This document shows positions 25,722 to 35,459 of a stretch of 64,000 nt of DNA, one piece after another. The stretch is from Streptomyces xanthophaeus. GTDB lineage: Bacteria > Actinomycetota > Actinomycetes > Streptomycetales > Streptomycetaceae. The stretch is from the NCBI RefSeq assembly GCF_000725805.1, contig NZ_JOFT01000019.1, positions 62,001 to 126,000 of the forward strand, read 5' to 3'. Every line of letters starts with the position of its first letter. The stretch's first letter is position 1. A program made the translations under genes and the position numbers. Under the pieces are notes generated by a model. That model did not search any database, was not told the DNA's origin, and saw only the letters and a program-made list of their open reading frames with translations.

Positions 25722-26093
25722 GTGACCGTTGCTCGTCGTCAATGGCTGTTGAGATCGCCCGAAAATCGCCCCGGCCAGGTCGTACTGGCGAACTGCCCTG
25801 AACTGGACGCACTCGCCGGGCACGTCCGTTCCTTCGCCGGCATGCTCATTCAGTTACAAGGCCACCAACTTCCGGCATGGATCGAGGCAGCGACCACCGC
25901 CGACCTGCCCAGCCTCCAGCGATTCGCCCTGCACCTGGAACGCGATCTGGATGCTGTCACTGCCGGACTCTCGCTGCCGTGGAACTCCGGAGTCGTCGAA
26001 GGCCATGTCAATCGGATCAAGATGCTGAACCGCGAGATGTTCGGGCGCGCAGGCTTCGAGCTCCTCCGCAAGCGCGTCCTGCTCCATACGTGA
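25722..26093 (+). mobile_element. ISL3-family transposase, C-terminal remnant
   Basis: The 123-codon frame ends with LPWNSGVVEGHVNRIKMLNR and MFGRAGFELLRKRVLL, the diagnostic C-terminus of ISL3 DDE transposases (…VEGxVNRIKxxKRxMxGRAxFxLLRxRVL). Upstream residues (CPELDALAGHVRSFAGML) also match. The first ~two-thirds of the protein, including the first catalytic Asp residues, is absent, so the element is dead. Confidence 0.8.
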
Positions 26094-26137
26094 CACCCGC
26101 GTACAACTTTGACTCGTCAACGCATTAGCCTCAGCAA

Positions 26138-26935
26138 GTGACCGACAGCAGCAGCCAGAACGAGCAGCCTCACCCCGCCACGCTGCCTCCCTTTCGAACA
26201 CTGCTGGACAGTACGAACTGGGCGTCGCTCGCGACTGCCTGCGGGACGGGCGAGGGTGTGCCAGCGGCACTGACACTCCTCACCGACGCTGACCCGGTCA
26301 TCAGGGAAGCCGCTCTGCACGATGCGCTTGGGCCCGTGACTCACCAGAACAGCATCTACGAGGCCACTGTCCCAGTGGCGCTCTGCGTCGCGGCGCTCCT
26401 CAATGATCCGGCCATCACATCGGGCGAGGCCAACCCCGGCCCCGAGGCACCGAACCGCCCGACTCTCGTGCAGCTGCTCGACTGGCTCGGCGACACCGCC
26501 TACGACGCCAACGACGAGTGCGTTGCCATTGACGAACACCACTACGGTGAGGGAATTCACGATGAGCAGATGCGGGCGTTCCGGGACGCACGCCCGGCGA
26601 TCTTCTCGGCAGTTCATCGCGTTCTCGGTCATGACGACGCCGACGTGCGCCACAGCGCCCTGGTCACCGCCATCCCCCTCATCGAGCACCCCCTCCTCAC
26701 CCGACACCGATCCGATCTGGCCGACCACGCCCGACGCCTACTGGCCACCAGCACCGACCGACACCACCGAGACCGCGTCCTCGACGCGCTGAAAGCCTGG
26801 GGTCACGACACCAGCGCACTGGAGAACGCGTCCGACATCGCGGCCCGCGAGCACTACGCCCGCCTCAGAGCCGCCCGCGCTTCCTGGGACAGCAACTGGA
26901 CAGGCGGTAGCTACAGCGACGCCCCGCCGTTCTGA
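26138..26935 (+). CDS. HEAT-like repeat protein, possible orphan immunity protein
   Basis: The 265-residue protein has helical pairs typical of HEAT/ARM repeats (TLLTDADPVIREAALHDALG; VHRVLGHDDADVRHSALVTA) and an aromatic, Gly-rich end. Similar HEAT-like proteins occur next to polymorphic toxins in actinomycetes as presumed immunity factors; no toxin is adjacent here. GTG start. It begins 45 bases after an ISL3 remnant. Confidence 0.55.
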   Translation: MTDSSSQNEQPHPATLPPFRTLLDSTNWASLATACGTGEGVPAALTLLTDADPVIREAALHDALGPVTHQNSIYEATVPVALCVAALLNDPAITSGEANPGPEAPNRPTLVQLLDWLGDTAYDANDECVAIDEHHYGEGIHDEQMRAFRDARPAIFSAVHRVLGHDDADVRHSALVTAIPLIEHPLLTRHRSDLADHARRLLATSTDRHHRDRVLDALKAWGHDTSALENASDIAAREHYARLRAARASWDSNWTGGSYSDAPPF

Positions 26936-27156
26936 CGCAAGGTCCATGACCCCTCAACCGCCATGGCCACCCTGCGTGGCCGCACCACAAGAAATGGACC
27001 AGAGCCGCAGAAAGGGAAACGACCCGACCTCGGCGACAGGCCAGAGGCCGAAGTCGTCAGGTGCGTATATCTCCAAGACGGGCTGCATCACGATCGCCCT
27101 CATCTCGGGCAGGGGAGCTGAGCACAGCGGATAGGGGTGTACGCCGCCACCAGGTC

Positions 27157-27642
27157 TCACGATTCAGAACGCAGTCCAAGAACACTGTGCTGCACCACAC
27201 CCGAGGGAAGATCGCTCTTGCCTGAAGCCCGAGCCGTGAGATCCACGAGTCCGGGCCGGAGGTCGGTGGCCGGCTCACCAAGGACGATGGCACTGATGAT
27301 CAGCTCGATCATCAGGCGGTCGTACTCGTCGCCCATGCTCCGATAGCGCTCTCCATCGGACTCCACCACGGCAGAGGAGATCCTCCTGCCACCATCAGCC
27401 ACGGGGGCGAAGGACGCCGCATAGATGCCGAGACCGGTCCAACTCCGGTGCATGAAGACGACATCGCCTTCGACGAAGACGTTCCACTTCTGATCCATGT
27501 CCCGGGCTGCACATCCGCGCCGGATCCGGTCCCAGTCCTCGTCAGTCCACACACGATCGGGCAGCAGAGGCACAGGCTTGGGCGTGGTGATCGGCTGGAG
27601 GCGACGGAACGACTTTCGGGTGAGCGGGTCATCGGCAGTCAT
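27157..27642 (-). CDS. hypothetical protein, possible immunity-type
   Basis: The 161-residue soluble protein reads WTDEDWDRIRRGCAARDMDQ, then WNVFVEGDVVFMHRSWTGLG and a helical end. The compact W/D-rich alpha/beta pattern recalls small immunity proteins of polymorphic toxin systems, but I cannot name a family. It lies between two HEAT-like genes. The following 350 bases (27643-27991) contain no supported gene. Confidence 0.5.
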   Translation of the reverse strand: MTADDPLTRKSFRRLQPITTPKPVPLLPDRVWTDEDWDRIRRGCAARDMDQKWNVFVEGDVVFMHRSWTGLGIYAASFAPVADGGRRISSAVVESDGERYRSMGDEYDRLMIELIISAIVLGEPATDLRPGLVDLTARASGKSDLPSGVVQHSVLGLRSES

Positions 27643-27991
27643 GGGGTGATCCTACGGATGCACCACTCGGACAGGACAGCGGATTACCTCAAGGAACAAG
27701 CACCCTGGGCAGGGGCCACACCACCGCAGCCTTCTTCTCGGGCGCCTGCGAAGGGGCGGACGAGGTGGCCGGCGGCTTCGCCTGGCTGTCGCTGTCGCTG
27801 GTGCTGCCGCCGGTCGCGCCGACGACACCTACGGGCTGTCCCGGAATGCAGCGCCGGGCTGTCACACCACTACGCCCGCGCGGGCGGTGTCAGCCGGCGA
27901 CCTTGGCACTTGCGCTCGACGGCCACTCCGGGAAGAGTCTCATCCGGCGGACGCTCACAGGGGCGATGCTGTGTGAGCCGGGGGCAGTGGG

Positions 27992-28552
27992 ATGTGCGTA
28001 GTGGATGCGGCGGCCAGAGAGGCTGCTGTCGCTCGGTTCCTCCGCGAGTATCCGCAGGCAGGGCAAGCCGAAGGCGATCACCCCGCGCTTGTGGGCTGCG
28101 CCGATGCCGACTGGTCGCAGATTCCCGGTTGTCCTGCTGGGATCCCGGTCCTGCTCCGCGGGCTCCTCGATCAGGCCGCCGGCCCCGAGGCCCTGCGCGT
28201 GCTGGGCAACGTCTTGATGAACAGCATTCTTCACCTGAGCGCGGCCATGCCGACTGCCTTGCCCTTCCTGATCCGCCTGGCAGCCGTCCCTGACATCGGG
28301 GTGCGCCCCGGGCTGGTCGAACTCTTGGCCTACGTCGCGGAGCTGTCTCGACCCGTCGACGAAGGCCAGGCGGGGCTCTTCGGCAACGAGTGCGATCACC
28401 CAGAACGGGAATGGTGCAGGGCCGCGTTCGCCACACACGCCTCTGAGCTGCGCGCGTTGCTGGAGGACGAGAGTCTTCGGGACGGACTACTCAGCGTGGA
28501 CGACCGCGAGTGCCTGCTCAAGGCTGTGGAACCACAGCGAGCCCTCTCCTGA
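27992..28552 (+). CDS. HEAT-like protein, possible orphan immunity protein
   Basis: The 186-residue protein is almost all alpha-helical, with ALRVLGNVLMNSILHLSAAM and LPFLIRLAAVPDIGVRPGLV as repeat-like segments and a cysteine-containing loop NECDHPEREW. It resembles HEAT-like immunity proteins found in series in Streptomyces. It ends 45 bases before a broken IS5-group transposase. Confidence 0.5.
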   Translation: MCVVDAAAREAAVARFLREYPQAGQAEGDHPALVGCADADWSQIPGCPAGIPVLLRGLLDQAAGPEALRVLGNVLMNSILHLSAAMPTALPFLIRLAAVPDIGVRPGLVELLAYVAELSRPVDEGQAGLFGNECDHPEREWCRAAFATHASELRALLEDESLRDGLLSVDDRECLLKAVEPQRALS

Positions 28553-28596
28553 ATCTCGCAGGCCGGCACTTGTGGGGACCGTGTAACCATCTCGCA

Positions 28597-29190
28597 GTGG
28601 CTGGTGTGATCACGGCGTCGGAGCCGTCCTGGATAGTCCCCTTCACCGGGCTGAGCTCGCGTCAGTTCAGCAGGCTCATCGCCGCGCTGCGGCGCGAAGG
28701 TGCGGACCCAGTGCGCAAGGGCCGGCCCTGGAGCCTGCCACTGGAGGATCGTGTGCTGCTGGTCGCCGCCTGTTGGCGCACGAACCTGATCCTGCGCCAG
28801 CTGGCGCCGCTGTTCGGGGTTTCCAAGTCCGCGGTCGGCCGCATCATTGACCACCTCGGGCCGATTCTCGCGCTCCAGCCCCGAGTCGAAGAACTACAGG
28901 TACTCCACGAACCACCAGGTCGTCATCGACGCCGAAAGCCGACTCGTGGTCATGGTCGGCCGGCCCTTGCCCGGAAACCGCAACGACTGCAAGGCGTGGG
29001 AGGAATCCGGCGCCAAAGCTGCCGTCGGCAGGACCACCACGATCGCTGACGGCGGCTGTCCCGGCACCGGACTCGTCATGCCCCGCCGCCGCCGCAAAGG
29101 CGAAGACCCTCCCGACTGGAAGGAAGCACACAACACATCCCACAAGCAGGTCCGGGCCCGCGTGGAGCACGTCTTCGCGTGTATGGGGAC
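28597..29190 (+). mobile_element. IS5-group transposase, broken (internal deletion and frameshift)
   Basis: Frame 1 from GTG 28597 encodes VITASEPSWIVPFTGLSSRQ to IIDHLGPILALQPR (DNA-binding part of an IS5-group transposase). At about 28884 it jumps to the second frame, SKNYRYSTNHQVVIDAESR then RPLPGNRNDCKAWEESGAK and HKQVRARVEHVFA. The segment normally carrying the first catalytic Asp (FLIVDGTLVPxxDxx) is missing at the junction, and after 29185 the conserved RDCRLKGDGVHHAMLGIARL end is lost. The element is inactive. Confidence 0.8.
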
Positions 29191-29367
29191 TTCCGGGGCG
29201 GGGGCGGTATCCGTACCCGGGCGGAGGCTGCTGCCTCGTATCATCATCGTCCTGCAGCAGATGTGGATCAGGGACCTGCGGGAGGTGCTCGGGTCAACCG
29301 TCTACGACACCCCTTAGGCTGTGCGTCGGTCGGCCCCAGGCGCGGGTCCCAGGGGGCGGGGAACAGG

Positions 29368-30018
29368 ATGTCCGTAGAACGTCACATAGCAGGGATGCTC
29401 CAGCAGATCGCCCGTCAGCAGGACACCGTCGAGGTCACCCCACAGGGCTCCACGCTGAAGGCAGCCGCCCTGGCGCACGTGGCGGAGCAGTACGGCTACA
29501 CCTACGGCATGGCGTACAGGACCGGGTTCAAGAACTCGCTCGTCCAGGTCCGGATGTACCGGGACCCACAGCCGGACGCGCGCGTCCGCGAGGCGGCCAC
29601 CATCACCGCGCACCCGCAGGCGGGCAACGGCGGGACCGTGCCGGGGCTGGAGCAGGGCTCGCTGAAGCCGCTGCCCGAAGCGGTCGGTGCCGTGGCCGTG
29701 CTGAAGGACCTCATCACCTTCGACGTCATGGCCCTGTACGTCGCCGACCGGGGCCAGAAGGTGAAGGTCTACCTCGCCTGCGCGGTTCTGACCCTCCTCC
29801 TGCTCATCGACAAGTCGCCGGTCGAAGCGGTCGCCTCCGGCGGGGCGGTCGCGCTGCTCAGCACCGTGGCGTTCGAGGTGGGCGCGATCCGCCGCAGGAA
29901 GATCGCACAGCGGCTGACGGAAGCCGGGTTCCTCGCGGTGCGCGACGAACAGGGAGGGCAGCGGTTCCTGCGCCCTGGGCAGCAGTTGCCCGGCCACACC
30001 AACCCGTTCGCCGCCTGA
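29368..30018 (+). CDS. hypothetical protein with two membrane helices
   Basis: The 216-residue protein has a soluble N-terminal part (MSVERHIAGMLQQIARQQDT; EQYGYTYGMAYRTGFKNSLV), two adjacent membrane helices near residues 135-170 and a short soluble tail ending PGHTNPFAA. Not recognised. The ATG is preceded by GGGGCGGGGAACAGG, a weak ribosome-binding site. Confidence 0.6.
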   Translation: MSVERHIAGMLQQIARQQDTVEVTPQGSTLKAAALAHVAEQYGYTYGMAYRTGFKNSLVQVRMYRDPQPDARVREAATITAHPQAGNGGTVPGLEQGSLKPLPEAVGAVAVLKDLITFDVMALYVADRGQKVKVYLACAVLTLLLLIDKSPVEAVASGGAVALLSTVAFEVGAIRRRKIAQRLTEAGFLAVRDEQGGQRFLRPGQQLPGHTNPFAA

Positions 30019-30173
30019 GGGCCTGGCCTGCGGCGCAGGCAGGACGGGCTACGGGCGAAGGCCCGAGACCGCCCCAGCGCGTGCGGCATCCCATCGCGGG
30101 CTCAACCTGAAGGAGCGCCCGTACGATGTGCCGTCCCCCTGTTCAGCGGGGTCAATCGACACGGTGAGGAATC

Positions 30174-31259
30174 ATGTCCTGCATAGTGTGTGGGCCGGCG
30201 GCCAGCACAGGTGATACGAGCTGCGAACGGTGCGGAGCGGTTCTGCGTTCTCCTGCACCGGTGCCCGGTGCAGAACCGCTCGTGGTCCTGGCTCACACCA
30301 CGTCCAGGCCCCCGGGAAGGGCGCATGGGGTTCTCTCTGTGAAGCGGCGCGCTGCTGCTTCCGGCACCGTACTGATGGACCTGCTCGTCCTCGCGGTGTC
30401 CTTGTTCCAGCCCTACTCCTACTCAGGACCGGCTGCTGCGCCCCGGCAACTGGCGGACGCCTCCGGCCCGGTGGCGTACACGGCGACCTTGGCCGCGGGC
30501 TTCGCTACGGGGGCGCTGCTTCTGCTTCGCGGGCGCACCACTCGTCCGGGTGCGGGCGTGATCGCCGGCACAGCCATGGTGTTCACCGCACAGCTGATCT
30601 CCACGACGGGCGACTTCCTGCGCAGTCCAGAATCGGGAAGTGACCTCTTCTACGGGCCGGGTCCCGGCTACTGGCTCAACCTCGTCAGCGGGGCACTCCT
30701 CGTCGCCGCAGCGGCCGTGACCACCACCGGCGTGGCCAAGGCGGGCGCCCTGCGGTTCCGTGAGTTCCGACTGGGCAGACCGTGGATGGTGACCGGGCTG
30801 CTTCTGACCGCACTCTGGGCTGCCGGAGTCTGGATGTCCTGGCTGCGCACCACCGTCACACAGGAAGCGGACGGCCGCACCAGTACCCAGACACTGACCG
30901 AGTGCTGCAGCCTGTCGACAGCCCCGGGCCAGACCGTGGCACAAGAGGCTGCATGCGCAGCGGTCATGATGCTGCTCGTTGTCGTCAGCAGTCGACTGAG
31001 CAGCGCATCTGTCGCCTTCGGCATGCTTTTCGGGATGGCCGTCGGGCTGGCGGGTCCGGTTGCTTCCGTGCTCTTCGCCACCCCTCCGACGCTGGAAGAG
31101 CTTGCCGTGTGGTGGGGTGTGAACGTGCAGGATCTGGTGCGGGACCAGACGGTCCTGACGGCTGAGCCGCAGCTCGGCATGTGGCTGACGGCCGCGGCCG
31201 TTGCCGGCTTCGCCTGCCTTGCCGGGGCCCGAGTCCGGTCTGCGGCCCGTACACCCTGA
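30174..31259 (+). CDS. zinc-ribbon multi-pass membrane protein
   Basis: The 361-residue protein begins with a CxxC...CxxC zinc ribbon (C3, C6, C17, C20), then a ~40-residue linker and eight hydrophobic helices. Such zinc-ribbon membrane proteins are common in actinobacteria and uncharacterised. The extracytoplasmic loop TECCSLSTAPGQTVAQEAAC contains three cysteines. Confidence 0.65.
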   Translation: MSCIVCGPAASTGDTSCERCGAVLRSPAPVPGAEPLVVLAHTTSRPPGRAHGVLSVKRRAAASGTVLMDLLVLAVSLFQPYSYSGPAAAPRQLADASGPVAYTATLAAGFATGALLLLRGRTTRPGAGVIAGTAMVFTAQLISTTGDFLRSPESGSDLFYGPGPGYWLNLVSGALLVAAAAVTTTGVAKAGALRFREFRLGRPWMVTGLLLTALWAAGVWMSWLRTTVTQEADGRTSTQTLTECCSLSTAPGQTVAQEAACAAVMMLLVVVSSRLSSASVAFGMLFGMAVGLAGPVASVLFATPPTLEELAVWWGVNVQDLVRDQTVLTAEPQLGMWLTAAAVAGFACLAGARVRSAARTP

Positions 31260-31362
31260 TACGGGGAGGCCCCGGCCGCTCCTGGGTGACAGGTGCGGTT
31301 GATGTCGTTCCTGATGTTTCGGGCAAGTACTGCGGCCAGTCGCGTCGTCGTTCGGACGGGCT

Positions 31363-31797
31363 TCAGAAGTAGAGGACTTCCGCGCCCGCGGCGCAGGTGC
31401 CCACATAGATGCTGCCGTCTCCTCCGCGGTGCAACAGGCATTCTTTGAGTTCGATACGACGCACGTTCCCTGCGAAGGTGTACTCGCCGATGCTCACGAC
31501 CGCTTGGTTGCCGCGCGTGTTCCAGACCTCTACGTCGCGCATGCCGCCGTCCGCGTACACGGCGTGGATCTTGAGCGCTGCGCCCTTGCCGTCGCTCGCC
31601 GTGTCCTTCAGCTCGCCGCTCAGGTGGACCCGGCCGTCGACCGCCTTCCCGTAGTATCCGTGCGCCCAGGCGCCGCCGATGTCACCGCCGGTGCCGGTGA
31701 CATCGAAACCGGAGCCGGCAGACGCCGGTCCCGCGAGCAGCAACAGCGCCGCCGGGACGGCGGTAAGGGTCAGGGCGGCCTTCGTCGTGAGCTTCAT
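31363..31797 (-). CDS. secreted hypothetical protein
   Basis: The 144-residue protein has a classic Sec signal peptide (MKLTTKAALTLTAVPAALLL, cleavage after PASA-G) and a ~115-residue beta-rich mature domain (AVDGRVHLSGELKDTASDGK; VWNTRGNQAVVSIGEYTFAG) with two cysteines. Function unknown. The 285 bases to the chitinase gene hold nothing recognisable. Confidence 0.65.
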   Translation of the reverse strand: MKLTTKAALTLTAVPAALLLLAGPASAGSGFDVTGTGGDIGGAWAHGYYGKAVDGRVHLSGELKDTASDGKGAALKIHAVYADGGMRDVEVWNTRGNQAVVSIGEYTFAGNVRRIELKECLLHRGGDGSIYVGTCAAGAEVLYF

Positions 31798-32082
31798 CGT
31801 TCCTCCGTCGTCTGGTCCACGTCGCACGGGACGGCGGAAATGTAGCCCGGACGGCGGAGCCATCTCGCCCCACCCGGGGTTGATCTTCGGGCCCACCACG
31901 GGGGTAGCCGGCCTACCCCCTGTGGTGTACCGGCCCGGCCCATGGGATGACCCGTTCTCCTTCCAGCTCCACTCGACGGGTGGATGCTGGTGACCGCCGT
32001 CCCAGGCCGCGTTGCGATGCGACAGCGGCCGCTTGCCGAGTACGTCGTGCGCACGCCTCGCGACCTCACCTGACGGGCGAGG

Positions 32083-33771
32083 TCAACGCCCCTGGAGGGA
32101 CTTGACGTTGTCGCCGAAGGTCCAACCCTTAGACCCGTCCCAGTTGACCGACCACGTCATGAGCCCCTTCAGCGAACCACTGAAGGAGTTCCACGCCTGG
32201 CTGACCACGTTCGGAGCCATGTGACCGCCACCGGCGCCGGGCTGTGCGGGCAGGCCGGGCACCTGCTTGTCGTAGGGCACCTTGATGGTGGTGCCCTGGA
32301 TGGTCAGCCCGTTGTTCAGACACGTCGTCTGCGCCGTGAAGCCCTGCACCGTACCGGCCTGGTAGGAGTCGCCGGAGCAGCCGTACATGCTGCCGTTGTA
32401 GTACTGCATGTTCAGCCACCACAGCCGGCCGTTGTCGGCGTACTTCTTGATGATCGGCAGGTAGGAGCCCCAGATCGACCCGTAGGTGACGCTCCCTCCG
32501 GTGCCGTACGCGGTCTCGGGCGCCATCGTGAGACCGAACCCCGCGGGCATCTGGGCCAGCACTCCGTCGATGATGCGCACCAGGTTGGCCTGGGAGGCGG
32601 ACAGGGTGTTGATGTTGCCGCTGCCCGTGAGGCCCGTCTCGATGTCGATGTCGATTCCGTCGAAGTTGTACCTCTTCAGGATCGGGACGACGGTCGCCAC
32701 GAAACGATCGGCGACGGTACTCGAACTCAGGTCGATTCCCGCGGTGGCCCCGCCGATCGACATCAGGATCGTCGCTCCTGCCGCCTTGGCCTGACACATC
32801 TCGGCCGGGGTCGCGACCTTGACGCCGGTGTCCATGCCGTCCTGCCACAGAACGGTGCCGTCCGAGAGGATCACGGGGAAGGCGGCGTTGATCACGTTGT
32901 AGCCGTGTGCGGCGATCCGGCTGTCGGTGATGGGGACCCAGCCCAGGCCGGGGTGCACGCCGTTCGCGGCGCCGTCCCAGTTCTCCCAGTACCCCTGCAG
33001 GACCTTGCCCGACGGCTTGGGCTTGGTGGGGCAGGTCTCGCCGGGCGGCGGGGTCGTGGGCGGTGCAGTCGTGGGCGGTGCGGTCGTCGTGGGCGGCGTG
33101 GTCGGGGGCGTGCCGGTCGGCGTAGGGGTGCTGGTCGGCGTGGGGGTGCTGCCGCCGGGGCCGGCGAGCGATACGTCGTCCGCGTGGTACGAGGGCTGCC
33201 CGTACCAGCCGTGCAGGTAGACGGTCACCGAGGTGGTGTCCGGACCGGTGCTGAAACCGACGCTCAGCCGGCTGTACGACGGGCTGCTCGGCGTCCAGGT
33301 GGACTGGGCACCGGAGATGCCGGTACCGGTGGCGCCCAGGTAGACGTAACTGCCCTGGACGTACGCGCTCAGCGTGTACGAGGAGTTGGGCTGCACGCTC
33401 ACGGTCTGGCTGCACCGGGCGTTGTCGGAGCCGGCCGGCGTGGCCTTGAGGGCGCCGACGCCGGAGTGGACCGGGCTGCCGACGGCGGCGCCCGAGGCGC
33501 CGGAACACGTCCAGCCGGAAAGCCCGTTCTCGAATCCGGAGTTGGCCACCGCCGCGGCGGTGACGGCCCCGGCCTGTGCGGTGCCGGACGCGGCGATGCC
33601 GACAGCGATGACGGCGCCGGCGCTCACCCCGGCCAGCGCACGCACGAGGGCGGACCCGACGCGCCCGGTCCGCCCGGCATGGTGCGCCCGGCCGCCGTCT
33701 CCGCGGCCGGGGTCCTGAAGCGGGTTGACATCGCGGGAGAGGCCTGGAGTACGCGACCGCCGATGGAACAT
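32083..33771 (-). CDS. secreted GH18 chitinase with N-terminal carbohydrate-binding module
   Basis: The 562-residue protein has an export signal preceded by an unusually long, Arg/His-rich N-terminus (hydrophobic core about 44-66), a beta-sandwich carbohydrate-binding module (75-203), a Pro/Thr linker (206-243) and a GH18 catalytic barrel (254-560). The catalytic motif DGIDIDIE occupies residues 371-378 with Glu378 as proton donor; ILMSIGGATAG is the second GH18 signature. It hydrolyses chitin outside the cell. GGGAAGGGAG upstream of ATG supports the start. A DasR-type repeat lies 134-145 bases upstream. Confidence 0.92.
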   Translation of the reverse strand: MFHRRSRTPGLSRDVNPLQDPGRGDGGRAHHAGRTGRVGSALVRALAGVSAGAVIAVGIAASGTAQAGAVTAAAVANSGFENGLSGWTCSGASGAAVGSPVHSGVGALKATPAGSDNARCSQTVSVQPNSSYTLSAYVQGSYVYLGATGTGISGAQSTWTPSSPSYSRLSVGFSTGPDTTSVTVYLHGWYGQPSYHADDVSLAGPGGSTPTPTSTPTPTGTPPTTPPTTTAPPTTAPPTTPPPGETCPTKPKPSGKVLQGYWENWDGAANGVHPGLGWVPITDSRIAAHGYNVINAAFPVILSDGTVLWQDGMDTGVKVATPAEMCQAKAAGATILMSIGGATAGIDLSSSTVADRFVATVVPILKRYNFDGIDIDIETGLTGSGNINTLSASQANLVRIIDGVLAQMPAGFGLTMAPETAYGTGGSVTYGSIWGSYLPIIKKYADNGRLWWLNMQYYNGSMYGCSGDSYQAGTVQGFTAQTTCLNNGLTIQGTTIKVPYDKQVPGLPAQPGAGGGHMAPNVVSQAWNSFSGSLKGLMTWSVNWDGSKGWTFGDNVKSLQGR

Positions 33772-33904
33772 GCCGTGCTCCCTTCCCGCCGGACGTCATG
33801 GATGTGACTGACGCGTGGGGGCGCGACGCCCGGCTCCGGGTGAGGTGGGGACAGGTGGGGCTGTGCCGGTCCGGATCGTACGAGGGGAGGAGAGGGCGGT
33901 CAAT

Positions 33905-33916
33905 AGGTATGGACCA
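33905..33916 (-). promoter_or_regulatory. candidate DasR-responsive element (chitinase promoter repeat)
   Basis: Read on the minus strand the site is TGGTCCATACCT, one base from TGGTCCAGACCT, the direct-repeat/dre form known from Streptomyces chitinase promoters. It lies upstream of the chitinase in the correct direction. The rest of 33772-34147 shows no gene. Confidence 0.55.
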
Positions 33917-34147
33917 ATAGCGGGGAGCGTGGCTCAGCGACCGCCTTCTCTCCGGGGTGGTGCCGGAGCTCGTTCTCGTGCCCTTGGGCCCGGCGCATCG
34001 TGACGGGTACCGGGCATGCGCTTGCAGACGCAGGGAAGGAGAGTGCCCGCCTCCGCCTCGACCTGCGCTCAGTCCGCGTCGGGCGCCGCGGGGGAGAGGC
34101 CCAGGCTGTGACGGCGACAACTCGCTCGCCCGGTCCTGGGAGGCCTG

Positions 34148-35239
34148 CTACAGGCCGAGCTCCTCGCATGCGGGCCTGAGTGCATGCGTGCAGATCTCGT
34201 CGGTGGTGTAGACGCCGTCGAGGACAACGGTGGCTCTGAGATTGGCTCTCGTCACCGAGATGCCAGGGAGCAGGATGGACGGCACGTTCTCGGTGGTCGG
34301 GCTGTCGACGAGCTGGTTGATGAGCTCGTCGATCCTGGCACCCTCGGCCAGGGCGATGGCCAGCTCGGCGGCGGCGTTGGCCTCGGGACCGTACGGCTTG
34401 TAGACGGTCATGAACTGTTCGCCCGTCACGATCCGCTGAACTCCGGCGAGTTCGGCGTCCTGGCCGGTGACCGGGGGCAGTGGGGAGACGCCGGCCGCCT
34501 TGAGAGCGGCGATGATGCCGCCCGCCATGCCGTCGTTGGCGGAGTACACGCCGACGACCTTGTCCTTGCCGATCGCCGAGAGAGCGGCCGTCATGTTGGT
34601 GTTGGCGTTCTGCGGCTTCCATTCGACGGTGTCGTACTCCTTGCCGATGTTCACCTTGCCATCGAGGACGGAGTGCGCACCGGACTTGAAGAGGGCCGCG
34701 TTCGGATCGGTCACGGATCCGTTCATCATGATGATGCGGCCGTCCTTGGCGGTCTTGTTGCCCACGGCCTCGAGCAGTGCATTGCCCTGGATCTTGCCGA
34801 CGTCCTCGTTGTCGAAGGAGGTGTAGGCGTCGATCGGGCCCTCGGCCAGGCGGTCGTAGGCGACGACGGGGATGCCTGCGTCCTTCGCCCGCTTGACCGC
34901 GCCGGCGATGGCCTTGGAGTCCACCGCGCCGATGATCAGGGCGTCGACCTTGCCGGAGATCATCGTGTCGACTTGGGCGTTCTGCGTCGCGGCGTTCTGT
35001 TTGGCGTTTGCGTATACGACCTCGGCCTTCCCGAAGGTGAGACGGGCGATCTCCTTCTCGATGAGAGGCCGGTCGAACTTCTCGTACCGCGCTGCCTGGT
35101 CCTCCGGCAGCAGCAGCCCGATCCTGAGCTTCTCCGGCTCGCTCCTGCCGCCTTCGCTGCCGCCGCAGGAGGTGAGGGAAAGGGCCATCGCTGACGTTGC
35201 GGTGACTGCTACGGCTGCGCGGCCCAGATGTGTGTTCAC
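34148..35239 (-). CDS. sugar ABC transporter substrate-binding lipoprotein (xylose/ribose type)
   Basis: The 363-residue protein has a lipoprotein signal with lipobox LTSC (Cys25) and a type I periplasmic-binding fold: KLRIGLLLPEDQAARYEKFD, DALIIGAVDSKAIAGAVKRA, IPVVAYDRLAEGPIDAYTSF and VVGVYSANDGMAGGIIAALK, the pattern of XylF/ChvE-type proteins. The binding lipoprotein normally works with an ATPase and permease, but none is adjacent, so it is orphan or served by a distant transporter. GTG start 35239 with GAAGG about 9 bases upstream. Confidence 0.85.
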   Translation of the reverse strand: MNTHLGRAAVAVTATSAMALSLTSCGGSEGGRSEPEKLRIGLLLPEDQAARYEKFDRPLIEKEIARLTFGKAEVVYANAKQNAATQNAQVDTMISGKVDALIIGAVDSKAIAGAVKRAKDAGIPVVAYDRLAEGPIDAYTSFDNEDVGKIQGNALLEAVGNKTAKDGRIIMMNGSVTDPNAALFKSGAHSVLDGKVNIGKEYDTVEWKPQNANTNMTAALSAIGKDKVVGVYSANDGMAGGIIAALKAAGVSPLPPVTGQDAELAGVQRIVTGEQFMTVYKPYGPEANAAAELAIALAEGARIDELINQLVDSPTTENVPSILLPGISVTRANLRATVVLDGVYTTDEICTHALRPACEELGL

Positions 35240-35459
35240 GATGCATGCCTTCGTGACGGGCCGTGTCGTCCGGCCGAGGTCCAGGCAGTCAACGTGGGGT
35301 GAAGGCACCCGTCAACAAGCGAGATCCCAATGAGATCGGAACACGGAGAAACGTTCCCGAAACGATTCCAAGGCGGCACCGTCGTGCTCTGTCCGGGGCG
35401 TGCGGCACCTGATACGCCGCCCCACAGGGGCGACCGGCCTGGTTCCGACCAGTGCATGT

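Noticed and set aside
32221..33807. Plus-strand frame across the chitinase
   Set aside because: Shadow of the chitinase; repeats such as GRGGRGG come from the Pro/Thr linker.
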